DNA of 15,818 nucleotides from Phialocephala subalpina (taxonomy: Eukaryota > Ascomycota > Leotiomycetes > Helotiales > Mollisiaceae): the NCBI GenBank assembly GCA_900073065.1, contig FJOG01000027.1:88053-103870 (forward strand). The letters run 5' to 3'. How positions within the stretch are numbered: position 1 is the stretch's first letter; every line of letters starts with the position of its first letter. Under the pieces are notes generated by a model that saw only the letters and a list, made by a program, of their open reading frames with translations, searched no databases and was not told the origin of the DNA. The translations under genes and the position numbers were made by a program. Below, one piece after another: positions 9,420 to 15,818 of this stretch.

Positions 9420-10468
9420 TGATATTCGAGCCGATTATATTACGAGTATCACCCCGCAGGATATTGTCAAGCGCCGGATCCGCTCCACCAGTCTCATAGC
9501 GATCTGCCACCGCGGTGAAGTGCCGAGACGGTACCGACTCCGGGCCACCCTCCCACAACCACCTCTCGTAAAGGAGGAATCACCCGATCTCGAGCCGTTC
9601 CCTCTCGTCTGTGCCAAGATCTAGTGCATCTTCTACATTGGCGACGAATCGAAGAGCTATGAGAGTGCGGCCAACGTTGAAGAGTGCGGATGCGAATTTC
9701 TTTTTATTTCTGTGATCCGTGAGGGATTAGGTGTGCTGGCCAGTCGGGGAGGCTAGGAATCTGGTGGGATGAAGGATCTTGGATTCGATTGGATGAGGAT
9801 GGGAGAGACTAAAGAAAGAAGGAAAGGAGTTAATGATGCAGACGGGTTCTTAAATGGTTATCCTGACGAGGACCAAGCTACGAAGGGACCATATGATTAG
9901 AGTCTGGCACTGGATTTCGTTATATAATTCACAGTTTTGCCCTGTATTCACATTGAGGATGGATTCATATTGGGTCTTGAAACGACTCGGATTATCATCC
10001 ATATCCAAATCCACTTCTTCCTCTTTATTCATATCCTATCCGGAATACTGTTTGAGAGGTTTCCTACGCTTGGCTTCTATTTCACGTGGGAGCAAGTTCA
10101 CTGGTATCGGGAACGACAGTTGCTACTTCTCTGTTAGTAATATCCTTTTAAGATCTCCAAAACCCAGGGATAGTAACTTACGATTTGCTCTTTAGATAGT
10201 GGCCAAGATCTGAGATCGAGAAAATTATAAGTGAAATAGCGACCACTCTTACAGTTGCGGATAATAAGCGCCATGCAAGCACCCAAAACCATGCAAATGA
10301 AAAAATTTGTACTGTACCAAACAAACTGGTATCCGGGCCCACAGGAAGCCATATCGCTCCATCACGCCATGCTTCTCCGACTAGACTTCCTAGCCGTGGA
10401 CTGTTGATAAAGTGGAAGAAGCTCGATGAGGCCCTACGACCATCACTAACACACACGATTTCGAACAC
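9420..10468. other. Intergenic stretch with possible gene remnants
   Basis: The 9331-9624 plus frame stays open for 97 codons into this region without a recognised domain. On the minus strand, about 10370-10178 reads a hydrophobic stretch (IFSFAWFWVLAWRLL) followed by a GTAAGT word. About 10110-9850 reads a basic-then-acidic segment (EIEAKRRKPLKQYSG, a TAG, then DMNKEEEVDLDMDDN). These could be relics of a decayed membrane protein, but the frames do not join cleanly, so no gene is called. Confidence 0.35.
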
Positions 10469-11693
10469 TCAAACAGCACTGTGGCTGCCACCGCTAATAG
10501 CACCCACTTCATTGGTCGCTTGTCTATCCGCCGCTACCCGGGTCTCAATATCGTGCTTGGTTTCCACTGCACTGCTCTGGCTGCTTCCTACATAGTTTCC
10601 GACTCCCACACCGGCCCAGAACCTGCGGTCTTGGCTTCGAGGACCCCAAGACCATCCTGCGCCTTGCGAGATTGGCAGGTGGTAGTAACGGAATGCGAAG
10701 ATGGCTGTGACGGTGCCGATAAAGTAGCCGAATAGAATGTCGAAGCCGTGATGTCTGAAATCCGAGTAACGAGTTGAGGCATATAGATGGATGCGAAGAA
10801 GGGGATGATGGCGAATACAAAGAGATACACAGGGGGGTTGCCGCTTGGTTGCGTGCTGTGATTATAGCGTTGTTGTGTCCTGAGGGCTTTCGGACTTGTT
10901 CGTTGAGTCTGGATGGTTCTTTGCCGCTATTAACGGCTGCTTGGGCTTCGAGGGCTTTCCCTTCTGCGCGCGAGGGAAAAGCTGAGAATCGACTTCTGTC
11001 TTGGCTAAAGGAGCTAGGAGCGAGGAAAGGAATAGTGATTGCGAGCTTCGAGGCGAGGAAGAGACTGACGTAGATTAGCCCCGCGGCGGAGAAGGATGAG
11101 TGACCGCTTGGGAAGCTTTTAAAGCCATCGTCGAGAATCTCATTGTCTGTTTGTTTGCAGATGGTCGCTGAGACGACGTTGAATCCCTCTAATGCATTTA
11201 GGAACCCCTTAACGGTATAATTGGCGATGTTAAGAACATCAGGTACGCAACGCGAAAGGAGATCTAGTCGAGGTTTGCCGAACAGGTTTTTCATTCCGTT
11301 GGTGATAAGAAATGCAGTGGCCAAGGAGAGTCCCAGTCCCAACCAGCCTGTATGCCACTCCCACAGCTTTCGTCGCCAGATCAAGGCATTCGGTATTGAT
11401 TTGGAGACCGTCGGGCCTGGCACAAGGAACAGACAGACGAGGAAAATGATAGCTGCAGGAGCCAGGAGGCTGCAGAGGGCCAAAGCAATGGTTGATATCT
11501 TCTCCTTTTCAAGGTATGGGAAACTAATCTCGGGGTTGTTGAGTGAGAATGGTCTCTTATTGGGGGTGATGGACGAGAAGACGGCACCGACACCAGCTGC
11601 GACGATTATGATAACCTAATCTAAGACGTAAGAAAGAACCAAGGGAGCTGATATCCGGCCACCATTGGCACGCGACCTCATGTTATGCCCCAT
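10469..11693 (-). pseudogene. PAP2-type lipid phosphate phosphatase pseudogene (Dpp1/Lpp1-like)
   Basis: Functional relatives are multi-pass membrane enzymes that dephosphorylate phosphatidate, diacylglycerol pyrophosphate and related lipids. Frames joined across the lesions give about 408 codons, normal for fungal members, with no intron needed from ATG 11693-11691 to TGA 10471-10469. Visible motifs are C1 as KNLFGKPRLD (Pro of the K-x6-RP motif read as Leu, codon 11265-11267), C2 PSGHSSFS (about 11090-11115) and C3 TRYSDFRHHGFD (about 10737-10772). Lesions are a TAG at 11616-11618 where SYVLD is normally followed by Trp, a one-base loss in the G6 run 10832-10837 (C6 on the coding strand), and a second one-base shift near 10780-10786. 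Between the two shifts the family sequence VYLFVFAIIPFFASIY is plainly readable. Stop and Pro-to-Leu change both fit CpA-to-TpA mutation. A sequencing error could explain the homopolymer shift but not all four changes. Confidence 0.88.
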
Positions 11694-13196
11694 TGTTGCG
11701 GTAGAGAGAGTTTGAATTTGTTTTATGACAGAATGGACATGAGCCTGATGTTGAAGGCATTCGGATCTTAATTTGCGCTCTCAAATCACTTGCAGGGTAA
11801 GACATCTAAAGTGAATGGCAGGCTAAATTGGAACGTTTTGATCGGTGGCTCGGCGACAACATACGTACTCAGAATCATTCCCGCCTTTATTGATTGGCGT
11901 AATCGGCGGACGCCAAGCCAAACCAAAAAGGCAGCACCACAGCATTCAAATTGGTCACGTGTAGAGCGCCCATCTCCTGTCAGTCTCTAATTTCGGCATC
12001 CTCCTCTTGTTCTTTTCTGATCCTTCTCATCTTCATTGTCTGGCGAATCGATTCAACCTCCAAAGGCCATCGGCTGATGCTTTGCAAGTGGAACAGAACT
12101 CGAATCGATGCTTCGATTGTCCCGATATTTCGCTGCTGGGCCAGTCGACGACTAGAGATCTAGCTTGGTTGTTTAGCGACCGAGGACAAAGCATTCCCTT
12201 ATTTCTCGAGTCACAATCTCAGAGTCTCATAAGTCATTTTATCTCCAACTGATCTCTTGGCCTGCATGGCCTGCATGGCTCCTCTCTCCTCTTGAACTCA
12301 AAAGCAAGCCAATCTGGTTCGGATTCGCGACAATCAACGCCACTCCCGCGGACGCCAGAAAGAGGACGTCCAGGCACTCGAAGCCCGAGTACCCAATAGA
12401 ACTCCAAGGGATTTTCTTGACACGCGTCCTGAACGAAGGATTGCTTGGCACTCAAGCAGTAAACATCCCGAGGAATTCAAGTCTCACATTTTGCTTTGCA
12501 AATTGAGTTCGGGTTGCTGGTGGGAACTGAGAAGTATGTGCTGCTGGGGAGAATTGTGTGGCAATGTTCTTGGTGATGTATATCATGATCGTTTGTTGTG
12601 ATGCTCAGCCTGCTGTCCTGTTCTATTGCTTGAAGGTTGCTATGGATCACCGTGACTGCTTGTATGACTGTGACGAGTCGGGACACTTTTAATTTGATGA
12701 CATCGACGCATCTTACTAGAGGGGTTGCCTCGTCGCACGGGACAATGCGCAGTGGCTCAGACTGCCTTCGCCAAGACATCGCTTGCAACGCTTCCGATCG
12801 AAAATCGACAGATCATCCACAACATACTTTATCTGATCCTTCCCACCTAATCCAGACTGAGGAGAATGTCATTCCGCATGTCACTTCGACCAAATTGTGC
12901 TGTGATATATCAACGGGCTATCGCAGGTATTGCCCGGGAAAAGTAGAAAGCTCGTATAATCGCCTATCCTTTCTTTATCATCCGTTTGATCAACAAAATT
13001 AACCTTCACCAAATAACGGGACTTGGTTAAGAAGGCCCTAACGACCATTGAGAGGTCGTTGGAGTGTATGCATATGTGACGGACTGTGTTGGGCTGCACT
13101 TCTATAATATGGGGAACACAGACGATATTTCTCCATCTGCCCGAAGAGTTTCCCTTTTCACGACAGAGTATTAACTACCAACATACGCCTTTCACA
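11694..13196. other. Divergent intergenic region with no supported gene
   Basis: This 1.5-kb region separates the phosphatase pseudogene from the membrane-protein gene. Several frames of 60-120 codons exist on both strands but none has a recognised domain or a matching splice structure. A small tandem duplication (GCCTGCATG twice, about 12260-12277) is present. No RNA gene is seen. Confidence 0.45.
13103..13108 (+). promoter_or_regulatory. Possible TATA-like element
   Basis: TATAAT lies about 90 bp upstream of the ATG at 13197 and could serve as the core promoter of the membrane-protein gene. The support is sequence word and spacing alone. Confidence 0.22.
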
Positions 13197-14017
13197 ATGA
13201 AGCCAACATCGGTCCTCTCCCTCATCCTCGTTCTCCACATTGCCACCGCCGTCCCAATACCATCCAAACACACCAACGCCATGCTAGAACACTGCCCCCA
13301 CTGCTCATCATATCAAAACAGCTCCCCACCCTCGAAACTCTCAACCCCCCACTTCCCCTCTCATCAACTCTTTCTACCGTGTCCATCCCCTACCTCTGTC
13401 TCTGTGGCCGGTCACAGACTGTCCGAAGAAATTCTCCTCAACAACGCACCAATAACCCCCCAAACAACTGTCCAACCAAGCGAAGCTCTCGCCGCCAATG
13501 TCCCCCTCGTATCGTCATACCTTCTCTCTCTCCACGCACAAAACTCCTTACAGCCGGACCATGAACCTGAAAGTGAGGCAGATGCCTTACCAGCCAAACC
13601 CACGAGCGCTCTACCGCATCTGAGGAAAGAGGATGCAAAGCGATATTGGGCTAGTCTACGAGGTGATAAGAATGGGCTTATGGAAGAAACGGTTGGCAAT
13701 TATGGGCACTCTGTATCGAACCCGAAATGCTTTTACGCGAGCTGCCATAGTACGGTGGCAGAGAGTTCCTATTCGAGAGCGAGTGCGGTACAATCGATAG
13801 CTATGCCGAGGGAATATAATTCATTGCTAGTTGTTGGGATCGTGGGCTTGTTTTTGTGCGGGGTTATTATTTTGGAGGCTATAGAGAAGATTGCTGGTAT
13901 GTGAGTGTGGTCCGTTCAGCTTTATCTTGGATCTAATGGAGTATCAAGCTAATGGCTAAGATAGAAGGTCAGCAGTCCGCGGATCAAGTCGATAGAGACG
14001 TGGCGAGATCTTCTTAG
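13197..14017 (+). CDS. Single-pass type I membrane protein of unknown function, 250 aa
   Basis: Exons 13197-13896 and 13965-14017 flank an intron 13897-13964 (GTATGT...GCTAATGGCTAAGATAG), closing to 250 codons plus TAG. ATG 13197 is chosen over the upstream in-frame ATG at 13086 because it sits in a CACAATGA context and starts a clean signal peptide (residues 1-18, core VLSLILVLHIATA). Residues 19-140 are a low-complexity Ser/Pro/Thr-rich lumenal or extracellular region with Cys at 33, 36 and 62. Residues 141-190 are a denser block (LRKEDAKRYWASLRGD, NYGHSVSNPKCFYASCHS) with Cys 178 and 183, likely the conserved part. A transmembrane helix lies at about 209-227 (LLVVGIVGLFLCGVIILEA). A short polar tail (EGQQSADQVDRDVARSS) would be cytoplasmic. 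No lesion is visible. No family or function is recognised; surface or secretory-pathway location is inferred from topology. Confidence 0.72.
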
Positions 14018-14744
14018 ACCACGGGATAGTCCCTTTTGATATCAAGGAGCCATTTTATCTCCAGACTCCCTCTCTACCCAAATATGAGATCGCAGCCAAT
14101 AACTGCACGGATTCAGATGTCGAGACGGAGACTCGCCACAATAGCGACGTTTTCGAAAAGGTCTAAACTAGATATGCCTCCCTCCGCCTGTAGTCACTCT
14201 CTCCATATCACTTCACATCACTCCAACGAGTCATATGCATGGGAGGAGGGAAGGTCGGCAGCTTGCAACAGAGATATAAGGCTTCGTATTGGTCGAGGTG
14301 TTGTCAATGGCAGTATTGACGAATGTCGCTTTTTTGGGTGGGGGGAGGGATCTCTCTGACTGAATCTTGGGTCTTGTTTGCAGTTGTCTGAACTCCTTGG
14401 AGGATTCGCACGTTTTCGACACTTTCGAGTAGTTGGGCTGGGTAGGTTGTTGCAGGATCTTTTCGCAGATAGCAATCATGCTATTGATGAGGATTTTGTA
14501 TGTCTTAGTTAGTATGCGGTTACTGTTGTATGCAGTGAAGCTTTCAAGCCTTCTATATCTTCTCTGAGTTTGCTTGCATGCTCGTTAAGGAGCCTGGATA
14601 TGGCCCATGTTCAGGCCACGATGCAGATCCCATTATGGCTCATCAATGCACGGGGCAATGCTCTGAAAGCTGGGAACTACTGCTTTTGACGTAAACAAAA
14701 GGCCGGGTATGTTTTCGGGTGTTGGATTTCAAAAATTCCGGATA
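14018..14744. other. Gene-free flank before the right AT-rich block
   Basis: Mixed-composition DNA follows the membrane-protein gene. Short frames occur on both strands (for example 14036-14359 and 14218-14475) but they overlap one another and show no domain or splice logic. I see no RNA gene. Confidence 0.45.
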
Positions 14745-15818
14745 AGCATTATAAGGCCCTTTTCTTTTTTCTTTTTACTATCAATATAATAAAAGTATTA
14801 AAAGTTGAGAAACAAGGAAACTATTAATTGCTAATTATATATAGTAATATTGTATTCTCTTTTTTTATATATAATATAATTCAAAGGTAATTTAATAAAC
14901 TTTTTATTTTTATCTTTTTTTTAATTAAATTTATAAATTTATAAATTAATACTTCGTATTCATAATATTTTATAATTACAAATTTGAGATTTTTTAAAAT
15001 TCAAATTATTTAAATAATTATTATATTTAATTTATTTTATATAAAATTCGAAATATTAAAAATATAATTTCTTTTAATTAATTTAATTAATTATTATTAT
15101 TATATAAATTAAATTAATACTACTTATTTTAATTAAAATAATATATATTAAATAAAATAAAATTATAAAAAAAGAATTAATAAAAGAAATTTATAAATTT
15201 ATAATTTATAATAAAAGATTTTTTTATTAAAATATAATATAAAATATGATTTTATTAAAATTAAAATTAAAATTATTAATATATATTATATATTAAATAT
15301 AATTTAATATTTAATATTTATATTTTAAAAGGAATTTATTGTAATAAATTTTGAAAATTATATTATAATGAATTTGAATTAAAAAATAATAATATATAAT
15401 ATATAATTATAAATTTATTAAATTTCAAAGAAAAATAATAATAAAAGTTAAATTAAATAAATTTAAATATTTATATTTATATTATATATTATATATATTC
15501 TTTTATAAAGTTTATTAAAAATAATAATTTAAATAAACTTTTAAATATATTTTCCAAATATAAATATTTATTAAATTTTTAAATTAATTTTTATAATATA
15601 AAAATAAAATATTTTAATATAAATTATTAAATTTAAAATTTATTAATAAACTTTTTCAATTTTTTTCTAATTTTTTTATAATATTATTATAATAATAAAA
15701 TTATATTATTATTTAATTTTAATAAATATTTTATTAAAATATAATTTTCAAAGTTTATTTATATAATTTATTATAAATTAAAAGTAATTATATAATTTTC
15801 AATTAATTAAAAACTTTT
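14745..15818. repeat. AT-rich, RIP-like degraded block (right)
   Basis: From about 14745 to the window end the sequence is almost pure A and T, with TATATA and TTAATT words, stops in all frames and scattered single G or C bases. The transition from mixed DNA takes only a few tens of bases. It matches the left block in character and is best explained as RIP-mutated transposon sequence. It continues beyond the window. Confidence 0.8.

Noticed and set aside
10545..11483. Uninterrupted 312-residue minus-strand frame as an intact phosphatase
   Set aside because: It starts at a TTG after an in-frame stop, and after the C-run the frame leaves the family; the C3 motif is found only in another frame.
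13412..13699. Minus-strand frames of 66-95 codons
   Set aside because: They are antisense to the membrane-protein gene, which has a signal peptide, transmembrane helix and matching intron.
14218..14479. Two overlapping minus-strand frames of 82-85 codons
   Set aside because: They overlap each other in different frames with no domain and no splice structure.
1..15818. tRNA, rRNA, CRISPR array or telomere repeats
   Set aside because: No tRNA B-box-like hairpin set, rRNA segment, regularly spaced direct repeats or TTAGGG-type array was seen on either strand.

Overview
The window looks like nuclear DNA of a filamentous ascomycete. Genes carry short GT-AG introns (46-68 bp) with CTAAC/CTAAT-like branch sites. 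The recognisable proteins belong to ordinary fungal families. Both ends run into extremely AT-rich, gene-free DNA of the kind left by repeat-induced point mutation (RIP). A leotiomycete is a guess from overall protein character only; no marker gene is present to prove it.

Layout: 1-660 is a GC-run- and minisatellite-rich repeat remnant, and about 660-1170 is an AT-rich block. 1171-2190 is transition DNA with an 18-bp minisatellite (1702-1807) and one small unproven ORF (1408-1560). 2191-3512 (+) is a pseudogene of a PRISE-like short-chain reductase (progesterone 5-beta-reductase/iridoid synthase-like). 4925-6974 (-) is an intact five-exon MFS drug:H+ antiporter (DHA1, Qdr/Aqr/Dtr-like). 8383-9254 (+) is a secreted glycoprotein gene whose second half seems lost by an internal deletion; its out-of-frame tail lies at 9214-9419. 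10469-11693 (-) is a pseudogene of a PAP2-type lipid phosphate phosphatase. 13197-14017 (+) is a two-exon gene for a 250-residue single-pass membrane protein of unknown function. From about 14745 to the end is a second AT-rich block.

The genes do not form an evident pathway or biosynthetic cluster: no polyketide synthase, peptide synthetase, terpene synthase or cluster regulator is seen. The shared theme is decay. Of five recognisable gene bodies, two are clear pseudogenes and a third is probably truncated. Every nonsense codon in the two pseudogenes is TAG or TAA, and where the lost residue can be judged (Trp to TAG, Pro to Leu in a catalytic motif) the change fits CpA-to-TpA, the RIP direction. 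The window is best read as a roughly 13-kb gene island squeezed between two RIP-degraded repeat blocks and losing accessory genes. I found no convincing new multi-gene system. The most useful leads are the decay pattern, the domain-deletion secreted protein, the uncharacterised membrane protein and the overlapping reading frames near 9227-9624.
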